Below, piece after piece: positions 26,690-36,100 of a stretch of 64,000 nucleotides of DNA; the stretch's first letter is position 1; every line of letters starts with the position of its first letter. A model generated the notes under the pieces. That model did no database searches. It was given only the letters and a program-made list of their open reading frames with translations, and was not told where the DNA came from. The stretch comes from Bacteroidales bacterium (GTDB lineage Bacteria; Bacteroidota; Bacteroidia; Bacteroidales; Muribaculaceae), in NCBI GenBank assembly GCA_004557385.1, contig SFEA01000005.1, positions 31,239 to 95,238 on the forward strand, given 5' to 3'. A program made the position numbers and the translations under genes.

Positions 26690-27601
26690 ATGATGATTGA
26701 GGGATTCTTAAAATATTTACGGTATGAGCTGAATTATTCGGTTCATACCGTTTTGTCTTATGGAAACGACCTCCGTCAGTTTGCCGAATTTCTCACCCGT
26801 GGTGATAGCGAGCAACTTAGGCTCGACGATGTGAGCGTTAACGACATACGCGAGTGGATGATGAGTCTCAGCAACGCGGGCGATTGCCAGCGCACCATAC
26901 GTCGCAAGGTGCAGTCGGTGCGTGCTTTGTATAAATATATGCAGCGCCGCGCACTGATTGACCGCAACCCCGCCACGATGGTTGAGCTTGCCAAATTGCC
27001 CAAACGGCTGCCTACCTATGTGCGAAGCGAAAACATCAACGCCTTGCTTGACCAGGATATTGACCTTGCCGACTTCACGGCAGTGCGCAACAAACTGATG
27101 CTGATGATGTTCTATGAAACCGGCATACGACGGGCAGAGCTGATAGGGCTCAGCGATGTCAACGTCGATGCTTCGGCAATGCAGATAAAGGTGCACGGCA
27201 AGCGCAACAAGGACCGCATTGTGCCATTCGGCAGCGAGCTGCTGGTCTGGATTGAGCGTTATCGCCACTTGCGCTCGCAGCAGGTGACTTGCGAGTGCGA
27301 TGAGTTCTTTGTTAGAGAAAACGGCAAGCCGCTCTATCCGTCGCTTGTATATAAGGTGGTGCACGACGCCCTGCAAGCCGCCGGGGGCACCGACAAATTC
27401 TCGCCGCATGTGCTGCGCCACTCGTTTGCCTCGGCGATGCTCAACAACGGCGCTCAATTGAACAACGTGAAAGAACTGCTGGGCCACGAGTCGTTGGCTG
27501 CAACGCAGGTCTACACACATATAACTTTTAGTGAACTTAAAGATAATTACCAATCGGCCCACCCAAGGGCCCTTAAAAAAGGAGGACATTATGGAAATTA
27601 A
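26690..27601 (+). CDS. Tyrosine recombinase of the XerC/XerD family
   Basis: 303 residues. The SAM-like N-terminal domain (FLKYLRYELNYSVHTVLSYG) is followed by a catalytic domain with all conserved residues: Arg in YETGIRRAELIGL, Lys in VHGKRNKDR, His-x-x-Arg in SPHVLRHSFASAML, His in LLGHESLAATQ and nucleophile Tyr in QVYTHITF. It resolves chromosome dimers at dif in this family. Size and motifs do not distinguish XerC from XerD, so no symbol is given. Fixed position between rpsU and hpf argues for the housekeeping role rather than a mobile element. Its last 11 bp overlap hpf. Confidence 0.9.
   Translation: MMIEGFLKYLRYELNYSVHTVLSYGNDLRQFAEFLTRGDSEQLRLDDVSVNDIREWMMSLSNAGDCQRTIRRKVQSVRALYKYMQRRALIDRNPATMVELAKLPKRLPTYVRSENINALLDQDIDLADFTAVRNKLMLMMFYETGIRRAELIGLSDVNVDASAMQIKVHGKRNKDRIVPFGSELLVWIERYRHLRSQQVTCECDEFFVRENGKPLYPSLVYKVVHDALQAAGGTDKFSPHVLRHSFASAMLNNGAQLNNVKELLGHESLAATQVYTHITFSELKDNYQSAHPRALKKGGHYGN
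27579..27585 (+). promoter_or_regulatory. Strong Shine-Dalgarno before hpf
   Basis: AAGGAGG six bases upstream of ATG 27591, inside the end of the recombinase frame. Most genes in this window lack such a site, so it decides the hpf start and argues against the upstream in-frame start at 27531. Confidence 0.75.
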
Positions 27602-27884
27602 AATCAAAGCCATCCATTTTGACGCATCTGCAAAGTTGGAAAGTTTCATTAACCGCAAGATTGAACGTCTTGCTCGTCGCAACGAAGAGATTACAAAGGT
27701 CGACGTGACCCTAAAAGTGATAAAGCCGGAATCGGCAATGAACAAAGAGGCAGGAATCAAACTCGTGATTCCGCAAACCGGCGAGGTGTTTGCCTCGAAA
27801 GTGGCTGACACGTTTGAAGAAGCCATCGATGTGGCAATCGACGCACTCGAACATCAACTCGACAAGACTAAGAAAAGCAAATGA
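27591..27884 (+). CDS. hpf: Ribosome hibernation/translation inhibitor (HPF/RaiA, short form)
   Basis: 97 residues. MEIKIKAIHFDASAKLESFI and NRKIERLARRNEEITKVDVT, then the second beta-alpha-beta half (FEEAIDVAIDALEHQLDKTK). It binds the 30S decoding region in stationary phase. Only the short form is present, with no long C-terminal dimerisation domain. Translation is probably coupled to the overlapping recombinase gene and helped by the strong SD. Confidence 0.88.
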   Translation: MEIKIKAIHFDASAKLESFINRKIERLARRNEEITKVDVTLKVIKPESAMNKEAGIKLVIPQTGEVFASKVADTFEEAIDVAIDALEHQLDKTKKSK

Positions 27885-27961
27885 TAACCGGCATGGCGGA
27901 CCGGGGCCTGTGGCTGAAGCCGGCACCGCCACCCGATAATCCGACTTGAAAATCAAAAAAA

Positions 27962-28021
27962 GCCTCTGCAAAGCCGTTGCTGCAATGCACATGCAAAACA
28001 GGCAAATGGGCGTGCAGAGGC
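27962..28021 (+). terminator. Possible terminator after hpf
   Basis: GCCTCTGCA (27962-27970) pairs exactly with TGCAGAGGC (28013-28021); the 42-nt loop is long and the following run is only GCTTTTGCG, so it may be a weak terminator or processing site. Confidence 0.45.
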
Positions 28022-28125
28022 GCTTTTGCGAGTGAATGAGTGGCGAAATGATGCATTTTGGGTATGCTCAGGACGAAAAAACAGCAATAAATCGAAATTA
28101 TTTTCAAAAAAAGTGGAGGTAATAT

Positions 28126-28155
28126 TTGCTGTTTTGAAAATTATGCGTAACTTTG
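28126..28155 (+). promoter_or_regulatory. Promoter of the tRNA-tuf operon
   Basis: TTG (28126-28128), 19-nt spacer, TAACTTTG (28148-28155): a near-consensus Bacteroidota promoter about 45 nt before the first tRNA. Confidence 0.8.
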
Positions 28156-28200
28156 CACTCGCTTATGCACGACTATGTTTGCAAAAGTGCTAAAAACGAT

Positions 28201-28274
28201 GCCTCTTTAGCTCAGTTGGCCAGAGCACGTGATTTGTAATCTCGGGGTCGTTGGTTCGAATCCGACAAGAGGCT
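28201..28274 (+). tRNA. tRNA-Thr (anticodon TGT)
   Basis: Cloverleaf: acceptor GCCTCTT/AAGAGGC, D stem GCTC/GAGC, anticodon loop TTTGTAA, T arm GTTGG-TTCGAAT-CCGAC. The anticodon stem CGTGA/TCTCG has a T:T mismatch (28230 against 28242). No CCA is encoded. Confidence 0.93.
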
Positions 28275-28333
28275 CAAGAAAAACAAACCGGATGCGCAAG
28301 CGAGCGCACCACCCGGAGAGATTTTTGAAATTT

Positions 28334-28416
28334 GGGTAGTTTCCAGAGCGGCCAAATGGGGCAGACTGTAAATCTGCTGTCTTTCGACTTCGGTGGTTCG
28401 AATCCATCACTACCCA
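28334..28416 (+). tRNA. tRNA-Tyr (anticodon GTA)
   Basis: Class II tRNA with long variable arm. Acceptor GGGTAGT/ACTACCC, anticodon stem-loop GCAGACTGTAAATCTGC, T arm GGTGG-TTCGAAT-CCATC. Discriminator A. Confidence 0.93.
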
Positions 28417-28436
28417 CACCCGTAAAACGGTGGTTT

Positions 28437-28508
28437 GCCTATGTAGCTCAGGGGTAGAGCGCTTCCTTGGTAAGGAAGAGGTCGCGGGTTCAATTCCCGC
28501 CATCGGCT
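28437..28508 (+). tRNA. tRNA-Thr (anticodon GGT)
   Basis: Anticodon arm CTTCC-TTGGTAA-GGAAG and T arm GCGGG-TTCAATT-CCCGC are perfect. The acceptor stem GCCTATG/CATCGGC has one T:C mismatch at the fourth pair (28440 against 28504). It precedes tuf by 155 bp, as thrT does in other bacteria. Confidence 0.92.
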
Positions 28509-28663
28509 CAAAGTAAAGAAGGCTGAATTTGGCTGCCAAATAGAGGTTGAATCTAATGCCAATCCTCTCATGAACAAGCAGCGCATGAATTACCGCTTCT
28601 GCTTAACAAGAATAACGACGAATATTACGTTAATCATTTAATCAAAAAAATAACAAAAAAGTT

Positions 28664-29851
28664 ATGGCAAAAGAGAAATTTGAAAGAACCAAGCCACACG
28701 TTAACATTGGTACTATCGGCCACGTTGACCACGGTAAAACCACTTTGACTGCAGCCATCTCTAAGGTGCTCCACGAAAAGGGCTTCGGGTCAGAAGAAGT
28801 TAAGTCTTTCGACCAGATTGACAACGCTCCGGAAGAAAAGGAACGCGGTATCACTATCAACACTGCTCACATCGAGTATGAAACTGCAACTCGTCACTAT
28901 GCACACGTAGACTGCCCGGGACACGCCGACTACGTTAAGAACATGGTAACTGGTGCTGCTCAGATGGACGGTGCAATCGTTGTAGTTGCTGCTACTGACG
29001 GTCCAATGCCTCAAACTCGTGAACACATCCTTTTGGCTCGCCAAGTAAACGTTCCACGTCTTGTTGTATTCTTGAACAAGTGTGACATGGTTGACGACCC
29101 AGAACTTCTCGAACTCGTTGAAATGGACATGCAAGACCTTCTCGGCCAATACGAATTCGAAGAAGATACTCCAATCATCCGCGGCTCGGCACTCGGTGCT
29201 TTGAACGGCGAACCTGAATGGGTAGAAAAGGTTATGGACCTCATGAACGCTGTTGACGAATGGATTCAACTTCCTCCGCGTGCAACTGACAAGCCATTCC
29301 TGATGCCTGTTGAAGACGTATTCTCAATCACTGGTCGTGGTACTGTTGCAACAGGTCGTATCGAGACCGGTATCGTTAAGGTTGGTGACGAAGTTCAAAT
29401 CATGGGTCTTGGCGCTACATTGAAGTCGGTTGTTACCGGTGTTGAAATGTTCCGTAAGCTCCTCGATCAAGGTGAAGCTGGCGATAACGTAGGTCTTCTC
29501 CTCCGTGGTATCGACAAGAAGGAAATCAAGCGTGGTATGGTTGTTTGCCACCCGGGTTGTGTTAAGCCACACGACGAATTCAAGGCTCAAGTTTACGTCT
29601 TGACTGAAAAGGAAGGTGGTCGTCACACTCCATTCCGCAACCACTATCGTCCACAATTCTACGTACGTACCCTCGACGTAACTGGTGAAATCACTCTTCC
29701 AGAAGGCGTTGAAATGGTAATGCCTGGTGACCACGTAACTATCCAAGTTAAGCTCATCACTCCAGTTGCTTGCGACCTTGGTTTGCGTTTCGCTATCCGC
29801 GAAGGTGGCCGTACAGTAGGTTCTGGTCAGATTATCGAAATCATCGACTAA
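28664..29851 (+). CDS. tuf: Translation elongation factor Tu
   Basis: 395 residues. GTPase that brings aminoacyl-tRNA to the ribosome. G1 GHVDHGKTT, G2 region with RGITINTAHIEYET, G3 DCPGHADY, G4 NKCD, and domains 2 and 3 complete (GRGTVATGRIETG; VMPGDHVTIQVKLITPVACD). Strong codon bias with GGT/GTT/AAC endings marks a highly expressed gene. A 155-bp leader separates it from the tRNA-Thr gene in the same operon. Confidence 0.98.
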   Translation: MAKEKFERTKPHVNIGTIGHVDHGKTTLTAAISKVLHEKGFGSEEVKSFDQIDNAPEEKERGITINTAHIEYETATRHYAHVDCPGHADYVKNMVTGAAQMDGAIVVVAATDGPMPQTREHILLARQVNVPRLVVFLNKCDMVDDPELLELVEMDMQDLLGQYEFEEDTPIIRGSALGALNGEPEWVEKVMDLMNAVDEWIQLPPRATDKPFLMPVEDVFSITGRGTVATGRIETGIVKVGDEVQIMGLGATLKSVVTGVEMFRKLLDQGEAGDNVGLLLRGIDKKEIKRGMVVCHPGCVKPHDEFKAQVYVLTEKEGGRHTPFRNHYRPQFYVRTLDVTGEITLPEGVEMVMPGDHVTIQVKLITPVACDLGLRFAIREGGRTVGSGQIIEIID

Positions 29852-29866
29852 TACCACTCTTGGTAT
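29851..29866 (+). other. Small hairpin directly after tuf
   Basis: ATACCA-CTCT-TGGTAT, a perfect 6-bp stem with a 4-nt loop starting on the last base of the tuf stop codon. It is too A/T-rich and lacks a U-run for a strong terminator; it may protect the 3' end or mark processing. Confidence 0.45.
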
Positions 29867-29890
29867 AAGTTTCGAGATAAAGAATCACGA

Positions 29891-29934
29891 TTCCGGTTGA
29901 TGAACCGCATATAACGTAAGTCAACCGGAATTTT
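29891..29934 (+). terminator. Terminator or attenuator between tuf and tRNA-Trp
   Basis: TTCCGGTTGA pairs exactly with TCAACCGGAA (10 bp) around a 20-nt loop, followed by TTTT three bases before the tRNA-Trp gene. Because no promoter lies between, partial read-through is expected. Confidence 0.65.
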
Positions 29935-29937
29935 CCT

Positions 29938-30010
29938 ACGGGAATAGCTCAGTCGGTAGAGCACTGGTCTCCAAAACCAGGTGTCGGGAGTTCGAGTCTC
30001 TCTTCCCGTG
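29938..30010 (+). tRNA. tRNA-Trp (anticodon CCA)
   Basis: Acceptor ACGGGAA/TTCCCGT, anticodon arm CTGGT-CTCCAAA-ACCAG, discriminator G. It lies 16 bp before secE, so it is processed from the same transcript. Confidence 0.95.
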
Positions 30011-30026
30011 CTAATAAAGTGAATTT

Positions 30027-30221
30027 ATGAAGAAATTAAAGTTATTTACGGATATTGAGGAATCTTATAGAGAATTGGTCTATAAGGTTTCTTGGCCAAC
30101 AAAGAGTCAGCTTGCATCGAGCACCATCTTGGTTATGATTGCTTCCATCGTAATAGCCTTGGTGATTTTGTGCATGGATCAAGTTATCGACACAATTATG
30201 CACTTCATCTACAGCATCTGA
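30027..30221 (+). CDS. secE: Preprotein translocase subunit SecE
   Basis: 64 residues, the short single-span form: an amphipathic segment (ESYRELVYKVSWPTKSQLAS) with the conserved V-x-W-P motif and one membrane helix (TILVMIASIVIALVILCMDQ). It clamps SecY in the inner membrane. The position between tRNA-Trp and nusG is the usual one. Confidence 0.93.
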   Translation: MKKLKLFTDIEESYRELVYKVSWPTKSQLASSTILVMIASIVIALVILCMDQVIDTIMHFIYSI

Positions 30222-30289
30222 TGCCTGAGTGGATGATTTGAAAAAAAAGGATAGTTTAAGGGTAAAAATCTTGTTAATTCAATTAGGAA

Positions 30290-30856
30290 ATGGCTGAAGA
30301 AAACAACATTGTGAAGAGATGGTATGCATTGCGTACTATTTCAGGCAAAGAACAGAAGGTGAAGGAACTGCTTGAAGCAGAAATCAAGAATTCTGATCTT
30401 GGCTTGCATGTTTATCAAGTGCTGCTTCCTACTGAAAAGATTGTATCTACATCCCGCGCCGGCAAGAAGGTTGTGAAAGAAAAACCCAGAATGTCGGGCT
30501 ACATTTTTGTGGAGGCTACTATGACCGGCGAGATTGAGTATGAGCTCCGTAACACTACCAACATCATCGACTTTGTTCGTAACCGCGAAAATCCGCCGAA
30601 ACCCGAACCTGTTCGTGAGGCTGAAATCAACCGTATGCTTGGCGCTGCCGACAGCGACGCCATGAATGAGGTTGACAACGGCGTTAACGACTACATGGTG
30701 GGTGAGTCGGTAAAGGTGATTAGCGGACCATTCAACGGATTCATTGGCGAGATTGAGGAAGTTAACCGCGAAAAGCGCACTCTCAAGGTCATGGTGAAGG
30801 TGTTTGGCAGAAAGACACCTCTCGAGTTGGAAAATTCGCAAGTAGAGCGTGAATAA
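30290..30856 (+). CDS. nusG: Transcription antitermination/termination factor NusG
   Basis: 188 residues. The NGN domain begins RWYALRTISGKEQKVKELLE and has the RNAP-binding face around RMSGYIFVEATM; the KOW domain has VGESVKVISGPFNGFIGEIE. Shared region and order with rplK confirm the call. It couples polymerase to the ribosome or Rho. Confidence 0.95.
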   Translation: MAEENNIVKRWYALRTISGKEQKVKELLEAEIKNSDLGLHVYQVLLPTEKIVSTSRAGKKVVKEKPRMSGYIFVEATMTGEIEYELRNTTNIIDFVRNRENPPKPEPVREAEINRMLGAADSDAMNEVDNGVNDYMVGESVKVISGPFNGFIGEIEEVNREKRTLKVMVKVFGRKTPLELENSQVERE

Positions 30857-30930
30857 TTTGCGAGAAGGTTACGCTCTTGCAAATGTTTGTGCAACTTTAT
30901 GTTTTAAATTTTAATTATTAAGATTGAACA

Positions 30931-31371
30931 ATGGCTAAAGAAATTGCTGGACAGATCAAATTACAGATTAAGGGTGGAGCAGCAAATCCTTCACCACCAG
31001 TAGGACCTGCACTCGGTTCTAAAGGTATCAACATCATGGAATTTTGTAAGCAATTCAATGCTCGCACTCAAGACAAGGCAGGAAAGGTTCTTCCGGTTGT
31101 AATCACTTACTACACCGACAAGAGCTTTGACTTCGTGGTTAAGACTCCACCGGCAGCTGTACAATTGATGGAAGCTGCAAAGGTAAAGGGTGGTTCGGCT
31201 GAACCAAACCGCAAGAAGATTGCCGAAGTAACTTGGGAGCAAGTAAAGGCAATTGCTGAAGACAAAATGCCTGATTTGAACTGTTTTACTTTAGACTCGG
31301 CTATGAAGATGGTCGCAGGTACAGCCAGAAGTATGGGTATCACTGTAAAGGGTTCATTCCCTGAAAATTAA
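30931..31371 (+). CDS. rplK: 50S ribosomal protein L11
   Basis: 146 residues, full length. GQIKLQIKGGAANPSPPVGP with the conserved proline region and the C-terminal 23S-binding domain (KGGSAEPNRKKIAEVTWEQV, GTARSMGITVKG). First gene of the stalk/L1 cluster. Confidence 0.97.
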   Translation: MAKEIAGQIKLQIKGGAANPSPPVGPALGSKGINIMEFCKQFNARTQDKAGKVLPVVITYYTDKSFDFVVKTPPAAVQLMEAAKVKGGSAEPNRKKIAEVTWEQVKAIAEDKMPDLNCFTLDSAMKMVAGTARSMGITVKGSFPEN

Positions 31372-31388
31372 TTAAACTTCAATTCGAA

Positions 31389-32084
31389 ATGAGCAAACTT
31401 ACAAAAAATCAAAAGTTAGTCAGCGAGAAGATTGAAGCAGGGAAGGCTTACACTCTTAAGGAAGCTGCAGAATTGGTGAAGGAAGTAACTTTCACTAAGT
31501 TTGATGCTTCAGTTGATATTGATGTACGTCTCGGCGTAGACCCTCGCAAGGCTAATCAGATGGTTCGTGGTACAGTGTCGTTGCCAAACGGTACAGGTAA
31601 GCAAGTTCGCGTGCTTGTGCTTTGTACAGCCGACGCTGAAGCTGCAGCCAAAGAAGCAGGTGCCGACTATGTTGGTTTGGACGAATATATCGAAAAGATT
31701 AAAGGCGGCTGGACTGACATTGATGTAATTATAACTCAGCCTGCCATCATGGGTAAGATTGGTGCTCTCGGTCGTGTGTTAGGTCCTCGTGGCTTGATGC
31801 CAAACCCAAAGAGCGGCACTGTTACTCCAGATGTAGCAAAGGCAGTTAAAGAAGTGAAACAAGGTAAGATCGACTTTAAGGTTGACAAGGGTGGTATTGT
31901 ACACACCTCGATTGGTAAGGTTTCGTTCACTCCTGAGCAAATCCGCGAAAACGCTAAGGCTTTCGTTGATATGATTCTGAAGTTGAAGCCTGCAACTGCA
32001 AAGGGTACTTATCTGAAGAGTGTTTATCTTTCAAGTACTATGAGTCCTGGTATCAAGGTTGATACTAAATCGATTAGTGAATAA
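31389..32084 (+). CDS. rplA: 50S ribosomal protein L1
   Basis: 231 residues. The RNA-binding signature GRVLGPRGLMPNPKSGTVTP and terminal domain (FKVDKGGIVHTSIGKVSF) are complete. L1 forms the mobile stalk at the E site and in other bacteria represses its own operon. It starts 17 bp after rplK. Confidence 0.97.
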   Translation: MSKLTKNQKLVSEKIEAGKAYTLKEAAELVKEVTFTKFDASVDIDVRLGVDPRKANQMVRGTVSLPNGTGKQVRVLVLCTADAEAAAKEAGADYVGLDEYIEKIKGGWTDIDVIITQPAIMGKIGALGRVLGPRGLMPNPKSGTVTPDVAKAVKEVKQGKIDFKVDKGGIVHTSIGKVSFTPEQIRENAKAFVDMILKLKPATAKGTYLKSVYLSSTMSPGIKVDTKSISE

Positions 32085-32105
32085 CTTTAAATGAACTAAG
32101 ACAAG

Positions 32106-32633
32106 ATGAAGAAAGAAGATAAGCAAATAGTTATAGAGAAGATAGCAGGTGTTCTTAAGGAATACAGCGCTATATACTTGGTTCAAACCACCGGCATGGA
32201 TGCCGAGATGACAAGCGCGCTTCGCCGTGCTTCGTTCAAGGCCGACGTTAAGTTGATGGTGGTTAAGAACACCTTGGTGAAGAAGGCTATGGAACAGTCG
32301 GATGTCGACTATTCGGGTCTTTATCCAGCACTGGCAGGCTCAACATCGTTGATGCTCAGCAACACCGGTAACGCTCCTGCTAAACTTATTAAGGATTTCT
32401 TGAAGAAGAACAAGAACTCGCAACTTCCATTGCTCAAGGCTGCTTACGTAGAAGAGAGCGTGTATATGGGAGTAGAACAGCTCGACGCTCTGTGCAGCAT
32501 CAAGAGCAAGAACGAACTTATCGCAGATGTTGTTGCATTGCTGCAATCGCCTGCTAAGAACGTTGTAAGCGCTTTGCAATCGGGCGGTAACAAGCTTCAT
32601 GGCATCCTTGAAACTCTATCAAACAAAGAATAA
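32106..32633 (+). CDS. rplJ: 50S ribosomal protein L10
   Basis: 175 residues. IEKIAGVLKEYSAIYLVQTT, the RNA-binding part (MVVKNTLVKKAME) and the C-terminal helix that carries L12 dimers (SPAKNVVSALQSGGNKLHGI). It starts 21 bp after rplA. Confidence 0.96.
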   Translation: MKKEDKQIVIEKIAGVLKEYSAIYLVQTTGMDAEMTSALRRASFKADVKLMVVKNTLVKKAMEQSDVDYSGLYPALAGSTSLMLSNTGNAPAKLIKDFLKKNKNSQLPLLKAAYVEESVYMGVEQLDALCSIKSKNELIADVVALLQSPAKNVVSALQSGGNKLHGILETLSNKE

Positions 32634-32669
32634 ATAAAAAAATAATAAACTATTAAATCATACACAACA

Positions 32670-33047
32670 ATGGCAGATTTGAAAGCTTTTGCAGAACAAT
32701 TAGTTAACCTTACAGTTAAGGAAGTTAACGAACTTGCTCAAATTTTGAAAGACGAATATGGTATCGAACCAGCAGCTGCAGCAGTAGCAGTAGCAGCAGG
32801 TCCAGCAGCAGGTGGTGAAGCTGCAGCTGAAGAAAAGGATTCGTTCGACGTTATCCTGAAGTCGGCTGGCGCAGCTAAGCTCGCTGTAGTAAAGGCAGTT
32901 AAGGAACAAACTGGTCTTGGCCTTAAGGAAGCTAAGGAAGTTGTAGACAACGCACCTTCGAAGATTAAGGAAGGCGTTGCTAAGGCTGAAGCTGAAGCCT
33001 TGAAGAAGGCTCTTGAGGAAGCTGGAGCTGAAATTGAACTTAAATAA
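32670..33047 (+). CDS. rplL: 50S ribosomal protein L7/L12
   Basis: 125 residues: N-terminal dimer domain, an Ala/Gly-rich hinge (AAAAVAVAAGPAAGGEAAAE) and the factor-binding C-terminal domain (AAKLAVVKAVKEQTGLGLKE). A hairpin with U-run follows before rpoB. Confidence 0.97.
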   Translation: MADLKAFAEQLVNLTVKEVNELAQILKDEYGIEPAAAAVAVAAGPAAGGEAAAEEKDSFDVILKSAGAAKLAVVKAVKEQTGLGLKEAKEVVDNAPSKIKEGVAKAEAEALKKALEEAGAEIELK

Positions 33048-33071
33048 TATTACCTGATTATTCAGGTTGTG

Positions 33072-33110
33072 GGTTAAGAATCCTCTGTAATGTCGATTCT
33101 TAACCTTTTT
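33072..33110 (+). terminator. rplL-rpoB intercistronic hairpin (attenuator)
   Basis: GGTTAAGAATC (33072-33082) pairs exactly with GATTCTTAACC (33095-33105) around a 12-nt loop, then TTTTT. A partial terminator at this spot balances ribosomal protein against polymerase synthesis in E. coli; the same role is inferred here. Confidence 0.75.
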
Positions 33111-33149
33111 GTGCTATAAAAATTTTGAGTTCACCCTAATTTAATTTTC

Positions 33150-36100
33150 ATGTCAGTTTCAACAAAAAACAAACGTGTTAATTTCGCCTCTGTAAAGAAT
33201 CCATATCCGTTTCCGGATTTCCTGGAGGTGCAATTACAATCTTTCAGAGATTTTCTGCAGTTAGACACTCCAACTGAAAAGAGAAAAAATGAGGGACTCT
33301 ACAAGGTGTTTGCCGAGAATTTTCCTATTGCCGACACTCGCAACAACTTTGTACTTGAATTCCTGGATTATTATATCGATTCGCCACGCTACTCGCTTGA
33401 TGAATGCTTGCAGCGCGGTGCAACATATTGTGTGCCTTTGAAGGCAAAATTAAAGTTGTATTGTACCGACCCTGAGCACGAAGATTTTGCCACTACAGTG
33501 CAAGACGTATTCTTGGGTCAGATACCGTATATGACTGATAAGGGTACATTCGTAATCAATGGCGCTGAACGTGTGGTTGTTTCGCAGCTTCACCGTTCGC
33601 CTGGCGTTTTCTTTGGTCAGAGCCAGCACGCCAACGGTACGAAACTCTATTCGGCACGTATCATTCCGTTCCGCGGCTCGTGGATTGAGTTTGCTACGGA
33701 CATCAACAACGTGATGTGGGCTTACATCGACCGCAAGAAGAAATTGCCGGTGACCACTCTGTTGCGTGCCATTGGTTTGGAAACTGATAAGGATATTATC
33801 GAAATATTCGGTTTAGCGGAAGAACTTAAAGTTAACAAAACCACTCTTAAGAAAGTTATTGGCCGCCGCTTGGCTGCTCGTGTTGTGAAATCGTGGAACG
33901 AGGACTTCGTTGACGAGGACACTGGTGAAGTTGTAAGCATCGAGCGCAACGAGGTGATTGTGGAGCGTGACACCGAAATCACTCAGGATAACATCGCTGA
34001 GATTCTTGAATCGGGCGCTGCCACCATCTTGGTGCACAAGGAAGATGTGAACACCAACGATTATCAAATCATCTTCAACACCCTTCAGAAGGACCCGAGC
34101 AACTCTGAGAAGGAGGCTATCACATATATCTATCGTCAATTGCGCAACGCCGAGCCACCGGATGATGCAAGTGCCCGTGAAGTTATCACCAACTTGTTCT
34201 TCTCCGACAAGCGTTACGACCTTGGTGATGTGGGCCGTTTCCGCATCAACAAGAAGCTGGGCTTGACCATCAGCGACGAAATTCGCGTGCTCACTCGCGA
34301 AGATATCATCGAGATTATCAAATATCTCATCGGTTTGATTAACAGCAAGACCGACGTTGACGATATCGACCACTTGAGCAACCGTCGCGTGCGCACCGTT
34401 GGCGAACAACTCTACAATCAGTTTGGCGTGGGCTTGGCTCGTATGGCTCGCACTATTCGCGAACGCATGAATGTGCGCGACAACGAAGTGTTCACTCCTG
34501 CCGACCTGATTAATGCCAAGACAATTTCGTCGGTTATCAACACCTTCTTTGGCACAAATGCTCTGTCGCAATTCATGGACCAAACCAACCCGCTTGCCGA
34601 AATCACTCACAAGCGCCGTTTGAGTGCCCTTGGTCCTGGCGGTTTGTCGCGCGACCGTGCCGGTTTCGAGGTGCGCGACGTTCACTACACTCACTACGGA
34701 CGTCTTTGCCCTATTGAAACTCCTGAAGGTCCTAACATCGGCTTGATTTCGTCGCTTTGCGTTTATGCAAAGATTAATAAGCTTGGCTTTATCGAAACTC
34801 CTTACCGTCAGGTGGCAAACGGCGTTGTCGACCTCAAGAACGACGATGTTGTTTATCTCACTGCCGAGGCTGAGGAAGGCAAGATTATTGCTCAAGGTAA
34901 TGCACCGCTCAACGACGACGGCTCGTTTATCCGCACCAAGGTTAAGTCGCGTCTCGACGCCGACTTCCCAGTTGTAGCGCCCGACCAAGTTGAGCTTATG
35001 GACGTTTCGCCTATGCAGATTGCGTCGATTGCAGCAAGCTTGATTCCGTTCCTCGAACACGACGACGCTAACCGTGCGTTGATGGGTTCGAACATGATGC
35101 GTCAGGCAGTGCCATTGCTTCGCACCGAGGCTCCTATTGTGGGCACCGGCATCGAGGCTCAGTTGGCTTACGACTCGCGTTCGCAAATTCAGGCTGAAGG
35201 TCCGGGCGTTGTTGAATACGTCGACGCTGCTACAATCAAGATTCGTTACGACCGCACCGAAGAAGAAGAGTTCATCTCGTTTGAAGATGCTGTCAAGACA
35301 TATAATTTGCCTAAGTTCCGCAAGACCAACCAAAGCACCACCATCGACTTGCGTCCGATGTGCGAAAAGGGTCAACGCGTCAACAAGGGCGACATCCTCA
35401 CCGAAGGCTATTCTACTGCAGGTGGCGAGCTTGCCATCGGTCGCAACCTCAAGGTTGCCTACATGCCTTGGAAGGGATATAACTACGAGGATGCTATTGT
35501 GCTCAACGAACGTATGGTTCGTGAGGACATCCTCACCTCGGTTCACGTCGACGAGTACACCCTCGACGTTCGCGAAACCAAGCGCGGTATGGAAGAGCTC
35601 ACCAGCGATATTCCTAACGTAAGCGAAGATGCAACCAAGGACCTCGACGAACGCGGCATTGTGCGCATAGGTGCTCATGTTGGTCCTGGCGACATCCTCA
35701 TCGGTAAAATCACTCCTAAGGGCGAAAGCGACCCAACTCCTGAAGAGAAGTTGCTTCGTGCCATCTTCGGTGACAAGGCTGGTGATGTGAAAGACGCTTC
35801 GCTCAAGGCCACTCCGTCGCTCAAGGGTGTTATTATCGGCACCGAGCTCTATCAGCGTGCCGCTAAGCGCAAACGCGGAACCAAGGACACCACTCTGCAA
35901 GATATCGACAACGAATATCAAGCCATTCAGGACGAGTTGAAGAAGAAGCTCGTTGAAAAGCTGCTTGTTCTCACCGAGGGCAAGACTTCGAATGGCGTGA
36001 AGGACTATCTGGGCATCGACGTTGTGCCTAAGGGCGCACCATTCACAGCTCAGGTGCTCATCAATATCGATTTCGCCACTGTCAACCTCGTGAAGTGGAC

